Source of the DNA: Rhodospirillales bacterium
GTDB lineage: Bacteria; Pseudomonadota; Alphaproteobacteria; Rhodospirillales; Defluviicoccaceae
Assembly: GCA_016710335.1 (NCBI GenBank)
Contig: JADJXQ010000005.1
Location: 248,001-312,000, forward strand
DNA: 64,000 nt
Direction of reading: 5' to 3'
The notes below the pieces were generated by a model, which saw nothing but the letters and a program-made list of their open reading frames with translations, was not told the origin of the DNA and did no database searches. Shown piece by piece: positions 1-9,050 of the stretch. The position numbers and the translations under genes are program-made. Numbering within the stretch: position 1 is the first letter of the stretch; every line of letters starts with the position of its first letter.

Positions 1-72
1 GCCCGCACTGCCCTCGCCACCCTCGGCATCGCCGGCGGCCTCGGAATATCCGCCCTGTTCGAGACGGCGTAA
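1..72 (+). CDS. C-terminal end of a probable thiolase (acetyl-CoA acetyltransferase), truncated by window edge
   Basis: Frame 1 is open from the first base to a TAA at 70-72 and gives 23 residues. The tail has the pattern ALATLGIAGGLGIS followed by LFE, which resembles the Gly-rich strand that closes thiolases (usually GLATLCxGGGMG). In that family this segment lies beside the last active-site loop. Only the tail is visible, so substrate and role (PHB synthesis, beta-oxidation, mevalonate) cannot be decided. It converges on the ParA-like gene with a 28-bp gap. The assignment rests on a short motif and is tentative. Confidence 0.5.
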   Translation, partial: ARTALATLGIAGGLGISALFETA

Positions 73-100
73 GCCGTGGTCCCCCGTCGGCCCGCTTCGC

Positions 101-727
101 TCACGCGGACTCTTCTATGAAATCGAGGATCTCCAACCAGTCGCTGCGAAGGGGTGCGCCGCGCGCGCCGGTCACATCGAAAACGCCGCGTCCTTCCGCC
201 GCCAGTTCGGGATAAATAGCGCGATCGGGCACCCGGCCCACGGCGTGGCATTCGAGACTGCTGATGAAAGCTTCGAGCTGTTCGGTCGCCCTCGACCGCT
301 TGCGGACTCGGTTTTGCACCAACGCGAAGGGCCGCTTGCCCTTCCGCACCGGCTTGATCGCGGTCAGCTTGCCGAGGAACTTTGCGGTTGTGTCCTGGTC
401 GAAGACCGAGGGAACCACGGGAACCACGATGACGTCCGCCCGCGCCACCAGTTCCTCGATCCGCGTGGCCCGCATTGCCGCCGGCGAGTCGATCACCAGC
501 CGGGCCGTCCCGCGCGGCGCCTGCTCCAACGCCCGCGTCCAGTCCAACAGAGCGACGGGCGCGGCCGACGAGGGACGTGCCTTTCCCCAGCGCAGACTGC
601 TGCCCTGCCGATCGCCATCCGCCAGCGCGGTGCTGAGGCCGTTACAGGCGAAGGCGGCGGCGAGGTTCGTTGCGATGGTGGTCTTTCCGGCCCCGCCTTT
701 CATGTTGGCGACGAGGACCGAGATCAT
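101..727 (-). CDS. ParA/MinD-family P-loop ATPase
   Basis: The protein has 208 residues. The deviant Walker A motif of the ParA family, KGGAGKTT, is at residues 10-17 and carries the signature lysine at position 10. The A-prime region DGDRQG follows at 37-42 and the Walker B-like strand LVIDSP near 75-80. ParA ATPases form ATP-dependent dimers that position plasmids, chromosomes or other large cargo on the nucleoid. No parB gene and no obvious parS cluster is visible, so this is an orphan and not a chromosome-partition parAB pair. Its start lies 3 bp after the stop of the CHAD-domain gene, which implies co-transcription. The cargo may therefore be linked to the CHAD protein; that is inference. 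Confidence 0.85.
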   Translation of the reverse strand: MISVLVANMKGGAGKTTIATNLAAAFACNGLSTALADGDRQGSSLRWGKARPSSAAPVALLDWTRALEQAPRGTARLVIDSPAAMRATRIEELVARADVIVVPVVPSVFDQDTTAKFLGKLTAIKPVRKGKRPFALVQNRVRKRSRATEQLEAFISSLECHAVGRVPDRAIYPELAAEGRGVFDVTGARGAPLRSDWLEILDFIEESA

Positions 728-730
728 GGT

Positions 731-1861
731 CTAGGACTCGACCACGGACGGGTCCGCCCGCTTGGTCCAGAACCGCTTGCTCTTTCGGAACGAAGACCAA
801 TCGCGCCGGGTGTCGGGTTCCAGGATCGTGACGCCGCGGGCGTACCAGCCCTGCACCTGCCCAGCCGCCAACGCGAGGTCCACCTTGTGCCCGTCGCTGC
901 TCGCGGCGATGAGTTCGCGGAGCAGGCGGTCTGCGACGGCGACATCGTTGAGATGGCCGAGATCGTCCTGCAGCCTCTTGAGACGCGCCAAGTAGGTCTG
1001 GGTGCGCTTGCCCGGGAACAGGGACTGGAAGAACTCAGTCGCGTACCGCAACTTCTTGAGAGCGATGCGCACCCGATGGCGCTGTTCGCTGGTGAGCGTG
1101 TCGAACCCTTTGCCGCGCTTGAGAGCCTTCTTGTGGCGCTTGGCGAGCGTGGTTTGCGCATACACTGTCACCGGCGCATCGAGGCTGCCGTGCGCGTCGT
1201 TTGCCGGCCCGTCGTCCCCCGATCCGTCGTCCCCCGATCCGTCGTCCCCCGACCCGTCGTCCCCCGACCCGTCGTTCTTCGGCCCGTCGTTCTTCGGCCC
1301 GTCGCTCTCCACTTCGTGGGGCGCGGCCTGCTCCGTCAACCACACCCGGAGCCGGGCCATGAACGCGCCATACCGCTCGGAGCGCAGCATCGCGCCGACG
1401 CCGTCATAGCCACGCGCTCGCTGGGCCTCCGCCGCATCGCGGAGCGGCGTAAACATGGCTTCCCCGCGAGCCGCCGACACAGGTGGCACCATTTCACCGA
1501 GAAACACATCCCAGTCACGCGCCGCATTCAGTTCCTGCACGGCCCAGCGCGCATCCTCCTTGATCGAAGCCGGCTGTTCCGGCGGCAGCAACGGAGCGAA
1601 CAGGGTGAGCGCCGATCGGAAGCGGCGGAGGCCGACCCGCAACTGATGAACACCTTCAGGATCGCCGCCGTCCATCGCGGCAGCCTCGTTCGCCGTCCAG
1701 TGCTCCATGCAGGTCGTGAAGATCCGCGTCATGGCGGTTCTGGTTGCCATGTCCGGCTCGAGCATCAAGACGGCGGCTTTTACAACCGTCGGCGCAGGGC
1801 CGACTTCAGAGGCCGCTTCCGCCGGCCTTCGGACCTTCGTCACTGCTTCTGCTCTCATCAC
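731..1861 (-). CDS. CHAD-domain protein with an acidic repeat insert
   Basis: The protein has 376 residues. CHAD motifs are clear: a first half with GVHQLRVGLRRFRSAL near residues 68-83, and a second half with HRVRIALKKLRYATEFF and basic helices towards the C-terminus. Conserved His, Arg and Lys residues give this helical domain its polyphosphate affinity in studied proteins; CHAD proteins can sit on polyphosphate granules. Between the two halves is a low-complexity, Asp-rich insert of five-residue units (DGSGD, DGPKN), encoded by a 15-bp tandem repeat. No CYTH/triphosphatase domain is present. The gene lies 3 bp upstream of the ParA-like gene and downstream of a small lipoprotein gene. Whether it binds polyphosphate here is inferred. 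Confidence 0.85.
   Translation of the reverse strand: MMRAEAVTKVRRPAEAASEVGPAPTVVKAAVLMLEPDMATRTAMTRIFTTCMEHWTANEAAAMDGGDPEGVHQLRVGLRRFRSALTLFAPLLPPEQPASIKEDARWAVQELNAARDWDVFLGEMVPPVSAARGEAMFTPLRDAAEAQRARGYDGVGAMLRSERYGAFMARLRVWLTEQAAPHEVESDGPKNDGPKNDGSGDDGSGDDGSGDDGSGDDGPANDAHGSLDAPVTVYAQTTLAKRHKKALKRGKGFDTLTSEQRHRVRIALKKLRYATEFFQSLFPGKRTQTYLARLKRLQDDLGHLNDVAVADRLLRELIAASSDGHKVDLALAAGQVQGWYARGVTILEPDTRRDWSSFRKSKRFWTKRADPSVVES
1196..1300. repeat. 15-bp in-frame tandem repeat (about 7 copies) inside the CHAD gene
   Basis: Units start at 1196, 1211, 1226, 1241, 1256, 1271 and 1286. The four central copies read GTCGTCCCCCGAYCC; the outer ones are diverged. Each unit is five codons and encodes DGxxD-type acidic pentapeptides on the minus strand, so copy number can change without breaking the frame. 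Confidence 0.9.
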
Positions 1862-1918
1862 ACGTCTGCGGCTTAAACTTCAATGTCGGGTTCGGCTGAA
1901 CGAACGACGGCCCGGTTC

Positions 1919-2164
1919 CTATTCCATCGCGTCGTCGCCGCCGTATATCTGGCGCCGACAGGTGTCGTCGGAGTACCACTGAGTGCACTTCCGCCACGCG
2001 GTCAGGAAATACTCGTCGTTGGCGTCCGGACCGAGGCTGCGTATTTCACGCACCGTCGGTGGCGCGTCCAGATCAGGCGGTTGCGCCTGACCGCCGCAAC
2101 CGCCCAGCAGAGCTGCGATCAACAGTGCCACGATTGAAACGGATCTACCTGCGCGTGTCATCAT
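1919..2164 (-). CDS. small putative lipoprotein
   Basis: The gene encodes 81 residues from ATG 2164; a GTG at 2176 and an ATG at 2161 are alternatives. A GGGCGAG sequence just upstream favours the ATG pair. The N-terminus is a lipoprotein signal: basic start, hydrophobic stretch SIVALLIAALLGG and a cysteine in an LGGC lipobox. The mature part is about 60 residues with two further cysteines (KCTQW and TCRRQ) that could form a disulfide. It is the first gene of the minus-strand unit with the CHAD and ParA genes (58-bp gap). I do not recognise a family and infer a periplasmic, membrane-anchored location only from the signal. Confidence 0.65.
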   Translation of the reverse strand: MMTRAGRSVSIVALLIAALLGGCGGQAQPPDLDAPPTVREIRSLGPDANDEYFLTAWRKCTQWYSDDTCRRQIYGGDDAME

Positions 2165-2310
2165 CGTCTCGCCCACAAGCCCTGGGCGGACACGACCTAC
2201 CGCCCACCAAGCGAACTTAGCGCACGGACACGATCAAGGCCATAGTGTTTGAATCGGCCATTCCGCAGAGGTGTTGCGACCTCGGATGCTGTCGAACGAT
2301 CCGAGGACAG

Positions 2311-2706
2311 TCAGCGAGCCGGCCCCGGGTGAAATCCGGAGGCCATGGCGATGGTGTTCGCCCGGTTCTCGCACTGGCGAGCGTAGGCACTGCATTCATG
2401 GGCACGGCGCCGTGCCGCGCGGACGCTTGCCAGATGATCCCGATATTCGGCGGGTTCGGCAGACCGTGCCGCTTCCACAAGCGACCGCGCCGCACAGAGG
2501 TGCTGCTCGGCAAGGCGCCGCGATTGCACCGCGCCGCGGATCAGGGTCGAAAGCTGGTCCTGGAACGTCCAGGTGTCGAACAGGGCTTCCAGCGCGTCCT
2601 GGTCATGGGGACTGACCGTATCAGGGCGCAAATCGGACAGGCTCGCCAAGCTTGAGCCGCCCGAGCGAGCGGTCGTAGCCTCCATGTGACGTTGCGCCAG
2701 CATCAT
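2311..2706 (-). CDS. hypothetical protein, helical
   Basis: The gene encodes 131 residues from one of two adjacent ATGs (2706 or 2703), with a purine-rich AAGGGAACGGA upstream. The product is predicted mostly alpha-helical, with Ala/Arg/Glu-rich heptad-like stretches in the C-terminal two thirds and no signal peptide or membrane segment. I do not recognise a family. Its promoter side carries a lux-box-like dyad (2784-2803) spaced about 23 bp from a possible -10 (minus-strand TATGCT, 2755-2760). That is the best reason to think it is a real, possibly quorum-regulated gene. The opposite strand also has open frames, so the coding call is moderate. Confidence 0.45.
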   Translation of the reverse strand: MMLAQRHMEATTARSGGSSLASLSDLRPDTVSPHDQDALEALFDTWTFQDQLSTLIRGAVQSRRLAEQHLCAARSLVEAARSAEPAEYRDHLASVRAARRRAHECSAYARQCENRANTIAMASGFHPGPAR

Positions 2707-3198
2707 CGTTCCGTTCCCTTGAAGAGCATCTGCCCGGCCTCAAAAACTGTGGAAAGCATAGGTGCGTTTGACCCGCCGTCGCTACCTGCCCGATCTGGTA
2801 GGCGCTGAGCGCCTCCCAGTGACTGATGACGCCGCTCGGCGTCGGACCGTCACAACTCCCAGAGGCAAGCAAACGCCTTGGGCAAAAGCAAGCCCCCGGA
2901 ATCCCTGCTTGACCCCCCCAAGCGGGGCAGTGTATCCGATGTCTAAGGGTGTGTTTCGGTTGTTGCACGGGCTGGCAGTGGGGCTCGTGTCGGGTCGGGG
3001 TCGCCGGATGTCGGTGACGCTCGACGTACCGTGCGGTTCGGGCGGAGCGTGGCCGATGGCCGCTCTGGGCGGGCCGACGACACTGCGGCCGCCGAACCAT
3101 GCGCCCGCGTTCGTCGCCATGACCGGCAGCCCAACTTGCGGCGGAAGGGCCATGCGCGCAGTCGTCAAACGCGAATTGTGGGGTAGGCGCTCAGTGTG
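2707..3198. other. intergenic region between divergent genes, contains lux-box-like site and possible promoters
   Basis: This 492-bp gap separates the minus-strand unknown gene from the LuxR gene. It holds the lux-box-like site at 2784-2803. It also has a weak plus-strand promoter candidate: TTGACC at 2909-2914 and TATCCG at 2933-2938, spacer 18. Open frames exist on both strands but have no start signals or recognisable motifs; I judge them non-coding. Confidence 0.5.
2784..2803. promoter_or_regulatory. lux/las-box-like inverted repeat
   Basis: The 20-bp sequence ACCTGCCCGATCTGGTAGGC has arms ACCTGCC and GGTAGGC that match as an inverted repeat at 5 of 7 positions around a 6-bp centre. It resembles a classic las box (ACCTGCC-N6-GGCAGGT) at 12 of 14 arm positions. 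On the minus strand it ends 23 bp before a possible -10 hexamer TATGCT (2755-2760). A LuxR activator would then be centred near -45, overlapping the -35 region. The LuxR gene starts about 395 bp away on the other side. Confidence 0.45.
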
Positions 3199-3933
3199 AT
3201 GCGCGTCTCCGATTTCATCGAGCGATCAAACGAGGCGGAAACACCGGAGCAGGTGTTCGAGCTGTTTCAGACAGCGTTGGAAGACCGCGGCTACACCCAT
3301 GTCGTCTTCGCTCCCGCCACCGCCCCGGCGCAGCACGCGCTCGCACAGGGCGATACCGGTCCCAGCTTCACCCGCAAGGCGAATACCCTGCAGTGGTTCG
3401 AGCACTACATGGTCAACCACTACATGGACATCGATCCGGTGCTGCTCCTGGCGCCGACCCGGCGCGCGCCGTTCCTCTGGCGCGACGTGGAGATCCATCA
3501 GCATCTGTCGGCGCGCCAGCGGCAAATGATGCGAGAGAGCCGCGACGCAGGCCTGAGGAGCGGGCTCAGCATTCCCATCCACGGACCTCAGGGCGAGAGC
3601 TACGTGGTCAGCTTGGCGTCCGATGTGGACGGGATTGATCCGGCGCCCCATTTGCGGACGCTGCAGGTGCTGGCGGTGCAGTTCGAGCTCGCTACGTCGC
3701 AGGTTCGGACTGCCGCCGAGCCATTGCCGCCGGCGTTCCACCTGACGGAGAGGGAGCGGGAGTGCCTCACCTGGACCGCTCGTGGCAAGAGCGCCTGGGC
3801 CATCAGCCGCATTCTCAGCGTCTCGGAGCACACCATCAATTTCCACTTGAAGAGCGCCATGAAGAAACTGGGCACCGCCAACCGCGTCGCAGCGGTGGTG
3901 CTCTCCATTCGCAACGGCTTGATCATGCCATAG
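3199..3933 (+). CDS. LuxR-family transcriptional regulator with autoinducer-binding domain (LuxR solo)
   Basis: The protein has 244 residues from ATG 3199; a GTG at 3196 is equally possible, and GGGGTAGG lies upstream. Residues about 15-160 form an acyl-homoserine-lactone-binding domain. W66, Y70, D79, P80, W94 and G122 occur with exactly the spacing of the six conserved pocket residues of TraR/LuxR proteins (W57, Y61, D70, P71, W85, G113). Residues about 178-240 are a LuxR helix-turn-helix (LTERERECL, then WAISRILSVSEHTINFHLKSAM). The protein should bind a diffusible acyl signal in the cytoplasm and control promoters with lux boxes. No luxI-type synthase lies in the window, so within this view it is a solo receptor. 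The downstream gene encodes a FadL-type porin. Confidence 0.92.
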   Translation: MRVSDFIERSNEAETPEQVFELFQTALEDRGYTHVVFAPATAPAQHALAQGDTGPSFTRKANTLQWFEHYMVNHYMDIDPVLLLAPTRRAPFLWRDVEIHQHLSARQRQMMRESRDAGLRSGLSIPIHGPQGESYVVSLASDVDGIDPAPHLRTLQVLAVQFELATSQVRTAAEPLPPAFHLTERERECLTWTARGKSAWAISRILSVSEHTINFHLKSAMKKLGTANRVAAVVLSIRNGLIMP

Positions 3934-4071
3934 CCGGACACCCACGTGACGGTCACTGCGAGGGGGAGGCGACCAAGCAAAAAAATGCACCGGTTTCGGG
4001 AGTTCAAGCATGTCCTCCGAAATCGCTCGCGATGCCGATCGTTCAACATTGGGTATGGTGGGAGACGAGCA

Positions 4072-5424
4072 GTGATCCACGATCGACGTTTCGCATCATA
4101 CCGGACGTGCGTGGTTCTCGCCGGCGCACTGGGATTGGCGGTGTCCGTTGCCAGCGGCGCCGCCTTGGCGGGGGCGTTCTTCATACCGCAGCAGAGCATC
4201 AGCGGTCTCGGCCGCGCCTTCGCCGGCGGCGCGGCGGCGGCGACAGACGCCAGCACGGCATTCTCCAACCCGGCAGGCATGACCGAACTGACGCGGGCGG
4301 AGGCAACCACCGGCGCCAGCCTGTTCAATTCCCGCCTCAGCTTCAGCAACGCCGGCTCGACCGCTGCAACGGTCGGCACCGGCGGCGCGCCGGTGGCCTA
4401 TGGCGGCGGGGACGGCGGAAATCCGTTCGCTCCGCAGGTGGTCCCAAACATCTATCTCGCCCATCCGCTGATGGACCGCAGGCTGTGGCTCGGGCTCGGG
4501 ATCACCGCGCCGTATGGCCTCGCGCTAAAGTACGACCGGGACTGGTTCGGCCGCTACGACTCGGTCAAGTCCAAGCTCACGGTGGTGAACATCGGCCCGA
4601 GCGTCGCCTACGCCCTCGACGACCTGGTCTCCGTCGGCGCCGGCATCGATATCCAGTACGCGCACGCCGTGCTCAGCAACGCCGTTCCGGACGTGTTGCG
4701 GGTCGGCGGGCCGAGCGCCGGCTCCGACGGCTACAGCGAACTGGACGGCAGCGACTGGAGCGCCGGCTTCAACGCCGGCGTGCTGATCAAGCCGCTGCCG
4801 TCGACTCGCATCGGCGCGCATTTTCGATCCGGCATCAGTCACCGGCTTGACGGCACCAGCACCATCTCCGGCCTCGGCGGCCCGCTGGCTGCAGCCAATG
4901 GTCGGCGCATCGGCGAAACCGATCTCGATCTGCCGGACATCGTCTCTCTCGCCGTCGCCCACAAGGTGCATCCCGGGCTGACCTTGCTGGCGGAGGCGCA
5001 GTGGTTCAACTGGAGCCGTTTCGAGGAAATTCGCGTGAAGTTCGACGACGGCTCCCCGGACCAGGTGATCCCCCAGAACTACGACGACAGCATCGCCGTT
5101 TCCGTCGGCTTCGACTATGCGCTTGACGACGATCTGTCGCTGCGCGGCGGGTTCCGCTATGACCAGACGCCCACCGTCGATGCCTTCCGCCAGACCAGCG
5201 TGCCGGACGCCGACAGCTACGCCGTCGCCGTCGGCGCGTCCTATGCCCCGTGGGATCAAGTGGTCGTGGACCTCGCGTACTACTACGCCTGGTGGGACGA
5301 TATCGACATCGACGTCAACCGTCAGTTCGCTTTCGCGCCGGGGGTCGCCGGCGCCGTCAACGTCACGGGCGCCGGCGACTCCCGTTCCCACATCGTCGGC
5401 GTCAATCTCCGCTACCGGTTCTGA
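4072..5424 (+). CDS. OmpP1/FadL/TodX-family outer-membrane transporter
   Basis: A GTG at 4072 with GGGAGACGAG upstream gives a 450-residue protein that begins with a good signal peptide (hydrophobic VVLAGALGLAVSVASGAALA, then AGAFFIPQQS). The open frame extends further upstream, but that stretch is highly basic and unlike a secretion signal. The mature N-terminus has the FadL-type hatch pattern: GLGRAFAGGAAAATDASTAFSNPAGM. The rest is a barrel of alternating strands ending in the outer-membrane C-terminal signature NLRYRF. Family members admit long-chain fatty acids or hydrophobic aromatics through the outer membrane by lateral diffusion. The substrate cannot be told here. The gene follows the LuxR gene by 138 bp and could be co-expressed or independently transcribed. 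Confidence 0.9.
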   Translation: MIHDRRFASYRTCVVLAGALGLAVSVASGAALAGAFFIPQQSISGLGRAFAGGAAAATDASTAFSNPAGMTELTRAEATTGASLFNSRLSFSNAGSTAATVGTGGAPVAYGGGDGGNPFAPQVVPNIYLAHPLMDRRLWLGLGITAPYGLALKYDRDWFGRYDSVKSKLTVVNIGPSVAYALDDLVSVGAGIDIQYAHAVLSNAVPDVLRVGGPSAGSDGYSELDGSDWSAGFNAGVLIKPLPSTRIGAHFRSGISHRLDGTSTISGLGGPLAAANGRRIGETDLDLPDIVSLAVAHKVHPGLTLLAEAQWFNWSRFEEIRVKFDDGSPDQVIPQNYDDSIAVSVGFDYALDDDLSLRGGFRYDQTPTVDAFRQTSVPDADSYAVAVGASYAPWDQVVVDLAYYYAWWDDIDIDVNRQFAFAPGVAGAVNVTGAGDSRSHIVGVNLRYRF

Positions 5425-5444
5425 CCGAAGCGCTTAAGGGGTGC

Positions 5445-6362
5445 TCAAACGTCCGTCGGGATCTCCATCTCGCCGCGGCTGATCAGGACGGAAGCGCCCC
5501 CAACCCGGACGGCGACGGTGTCGCCGTTTCGAACGTCCGCTTCCACCTCCAGAATGCTCGGCCGGCCCATCTCGAACCCCTGCTCGACGATCCAGCGCAG
5601 CGTGCGATCGCTGCGGTCGGCGCGGCTGCCCAAGTAGCCGGCGAGTGCCGCCGCCGCCGCGCCGGTCGCCGGATCTTCGGCGATACCCATATCAGGCGCG
5701 AACATGCGGGCGTGGATGTCCGATGCCTCCCGCTCCGTCTCCCGACAGAACATGAATGCCGCCGGCGCCGCGGACGCCGCCAGCACCGACTCCCAGACGT
5801 CGCGCCTCAGCCGCGCCCGGCGGAGCGGGTCAAGACCTGCAAGCGCCACGAAGGTGAACGGCACGCCGCACGACCACACTTCCGGCGGCTCCGCGGCGAA
5901 ATCGGACGGCTCCAGCGACAGCATCGCGGCCAACTCGGACGCGGCCGGCGGCTGCGGGCCGCGATCCGGCAGTCGCGCCACCGAAAGCTGCGCGAACACC
6001 GGCCGGTCATCGACGGCCACGATGCGCACCGGCACCGGACCGACGCCTTCTTCGAATACGATGTCGGTCTGGTTTCCCTGGAGCGCGACCTCGCCGATGG
6101 CCGCCAGCACATAGGCCGCGCCGAGGGTCGGATGCCCGGCGAACGGCAACTCCGCTGCCGGCGTGAAGATGCGGAGTTGCCGGGTGTGCTCGGGGCGATC
6201 CGGCGGCAGGACGAACACCGTCTCGGACAGGTTGAACTCGCGGGCGACGAGCTGCATCTGCCGTTCCGTCAATCCGCGCCCGTTCGGAAACACGGCCACG
6301 GGGTTGCCTCCGAAAGGGCGATCCGTGAACACGTCGGCAGTGACGAAGGGAAAGGTGGGCAT
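5445..6362 (-). CDS. PhzF-family isomerase-like protein
   Basis: The protein has 305 residues and covers a full PhzF/DapF-like fold. It opens with VTADVFTDRPFGGNPVAVF. The catalytic glutamate sits in EFNLSETVFV (about residue 47), GHPTLGAAYVL follows at about 76, and the second half has EDPATGAAAAALAGYL. In Pseudomonas PhzF isomerises dihydro-3-hydroxyanthranilate, but most members of this large family lie outside phenazine loci and have no known substrate. No other phz gene is present, so a phenazine role is unlikely. The gene converges on the FadL-type gene, and its stop is 20 bp from that stop. Upstream, gatB ends 6 bp before its start, so the two are probably co-transcribed from the gatB side. 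Confidence 0.9.
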   Translation of the reverse strand: MPTFPFVTADVFTDRPFGGNPVAVFPNGRGLTERQMQLVAREFNLSETVFVLPPDRPEHTRQLRIFTPAAELPFAGHPTLGAAYVLAAIGEVALQGNQTDIVFEEGVGPVPVRIVAVDDRPVFAQLSVARLPDRGPQPPAASELAAMLSLEPSDFAAEPPEVWSCGVPFTFVALAGLDPLRRARLRRDVWESVLAASAAPAAFMFCRETEREASDIHARMFAPDMGIAEDPATGAAAAALAGYLGSRADRSDRTLRWIVEQGFEMGRPSILEVEADVRNGDTVAVRVGGASVLISRGEMEIPTDV

Positions 6363-6368
6363 CGGCGT

Positions 6369-7829
6369 TCAGTCCTGGGAGAGGTATCGGCGCAGCACGT
6401 CATTGACGAGCTGCGGGTTTGCCTTGCCGCCGGTCGCCTTCATGACGCGGCCGACGAACCAGCCGATGACCTTGGCGTTGCCGGCCCGGTATTGCGCCAC
6501 CTGCCCGGGATTGTCGGCGACGAGAGCGGCGATGGCCGCTTCGATCTCGCCGCTGTCGCTGATCTGGCGGAGGTTCCGCTGCTCCACGATCATCGCCGGG
6601 TCGCCGCCGTCCGTGGCCATGATCTCGAACACGTCCTTGGCGATCCGTCCGGAAATGGTGCCGTCGTCGATCAGGTCGATCAGCCTGCCGAGCGCCTCGG
6701 CCGATACCGGGGAGTCATTGATGCCGAGCCCTTCTCGGTTCAAGAGCGCGAACAGGGCGCCGACCACCCAGTTGGCGGCGGTCTTGGGGTCGCGCCCCTG
6801 TGCGACCGCTTCGAAATAGGCCGCCGTCTCGCGATCGGCGACCAGCACCGCCGCATCCGCCGCCGACAGGCCGTGCTCGCGGATGAACCGAGCCTTCTTG
6901 GCGTCGGGGAGTTCCGGCAGCGTCGCGCGGAGGCGCTCCACCTGCTCCTCCGTCAGCTGAAGCGGCAGCAGGTCGGGATCCGGGAAGTAGCGGTAGTCGT
7001 GGGCGAACTCCTTGGCGCGCATCGGACGAGTCTCGCCCTTGTTCGGATCGTAGAGCCGCGTTTCCTGGATGACCGTCCCGCCCGACTCGTAGGCGGCGAC
7101 CTGGCGCTCGGCCTCGTGTTCGATCGCCTGCATGATGAAGCGGACGGAATTGACGTTCTTGATCTCGGCGCGGGTGCGGAGCGCGTTGTCGCCGACCGGC
7201 CGCACGCTGACGTTGATGTCGCAGCGGAGCGAGCCCTGTTCCATGTTGCCGTCGCAGGTGCCGAGGGTGCGCATGATCGAGCGAAGCTTGCGGACGTACG
7301 CTCCCGCCTCTTCCGGGCTGCGGATGTCGGGCCTCGAGACGATTTCCATCAGAGTGACGCCGGCCCGGTTGAGGTCCACCAGGGTGCGGCGGGCGTCCTG
7401 ATCATGCAGCGACTTGCCGGCGTCCTGCTCCATGTGCAGGCGCTCAATGCCGACTTCGCGCGTCGAGCCGTCGGCCATGTCGAGCACCACGACCCCTTCG
7501 CCGACAATTGGGTGCTGGTATTGGGAGATCTGATAGCCGGCCGGCAGGTCGGGGTAGAAATAGTTCTTGCGCTCGAACACCGAGGTCAGGTTGATGCGGG
7601 CATTGAGGCCGAGGCCGGTGCGCACCGCCTGCTCGACGCAGTGCCCGTTGACCACCGGCAGCATGCCCGGCATCGCCGCGTCGATCAGCGACACCTGGCT
7701 GTTGGGCGGAGCGCCGAACGCCGTCGCGGCTCCCGAGAATAGCTTCGCCTCGGAAACGACCTGGGCGTGGATCTCGAGCCCGACCACCACCTCCCAATCG
7801 CCCGTCTCGCCGTGAATCACGTAATTCAA
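6369..7829 (-). CDS. gatB: aspartyl/glutamyl-tRNA amidotransferase subunit B
   Basis: The protein has 486 residues. It starts at a TTG (7829) preceded by GAAAGG; this reproduces the usual GatB opening M-N-x-x-I-x-G-x-T-G-x-WE, whereas GTG 7820 would remove it. The family signatures VGLEIHAQV, PNSQVSLIDAAMPGMLP and the C-terminal YqeY-like tail (ANWVVGALFALLN) are present. GatB binds mischarged Glu-tRNA(Gln) or Asp-tRNA(Asn) and activates it for transamidation with ammonia from GatA in the GatCAB complex, in the cytoplasm. gatC and gatA are not adjacent, although the three commonly sit together. The phzF-like gene follows by 6 bp. Confidence 0.97.
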   Translation of the reverse strand: MNYVIHGETGDWEVVVGLEIHAQVVSEAKLFSGAATAFGAPPNSQVSLIDAAMPGMLPVVNGHCVEQAVRTGLGLNARINLTSVFERKNYFYPDLPAGYQISQYQHPIVGEGVVVLDMADGSTREVGIERLHMEQDAGKSLHDQDARRTLVDLNRAGVTLMEIVSRPDIRSPEEAGAYVRKLRSIMRTLGTCDGNMEQGSLRCDINVSVRPVGDNALRTRAEIKNVNSVRFIMQAIEHEAERQVAAYESGGTVIQETRLYDPNKGETRPMRAKEFAHDYRYFPDPDLLPLQLTEEQVERLRATLPELPDAKKARFIREHGLSAADAAVLVADRETAAYFEAVAQGRDPKTAANWVVGALFALLNREGLGINDSPVSAEALGRLIDLIDDGTISGRIAKDVFEIMATDGGDPAMIVEQRNLRQISDSGEIEAAIAALVADNPGQVAQYRAGNAKVIGWFVGRVMKATGGKANPQLVNDVLRRYLSQD

Positions 7830-7921
7830 TGGGGTGAGCCTTTCATCGCTATCACAGCCTGGAGCTCATGCGTCGACGAGGCTCGGCATGAGGTGCTTTC
7901 CGCATCGTAAATAGCATCTCG

Positions 7922-7940
7922 CCCTGAGCCTGTCGAAGGG
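7922..7940. repeat. short dispersed intergenic repeat CCCTGAGCCTGTCGAAGGG
   Basis: This 19-bp sequence lies in the divergent gap between gatB and the ABC ATPase gene. It is a close match to the short CCTGAGC-TGTCGAAGG element that I recall as abundant between genes in many GC-rich proteobacteria. A degenerate relative (GAGCCTGTCCGAGGG) may occur near 30630-30645 upstream of hisG. Function is unknown. Confidence 0.45.
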
Positions 7941-8032
7941 TCAGCCAAGGGGGAGATTCACGGGTTTCGGATGCGTACCGCCGGGTTTGCTGTCATGATC
8001 GGCGGCGGGCGTCGACACTCGGGGAGCATCGC

Positions 8033-9040
<1,008 letters not shown>

Positions 9041-9050
9041 CGGCGCAGCA

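Noticed and set aside
245..1876. Long plus-strand open frame opposite the ParA and CHAD genes
   Set aside because: It is rich in Arg, Pro and Gly with no domain, and mirrors the real genes on the other strand, an effect of high GC.
2762..3199. Open frames on both strands between the unknown gene and the LuxR gene
   Set aside because: No ribosome site, no recognised motif, atypical composition; treated as regulatory intergenic DNA.
5445..6362. Phenazine biosynthesis locus
   Set aside because: Only a PhzF-family gene is present, and such genes are common outside phenazine clusters.
5250..7742. 830-codon plus-strand open frame opposite phzF and gatB
   Set aside because: No motifs and a skewed Arg/His/Gly composition; GatB and PhzF signatures on the minus strand are decisive.
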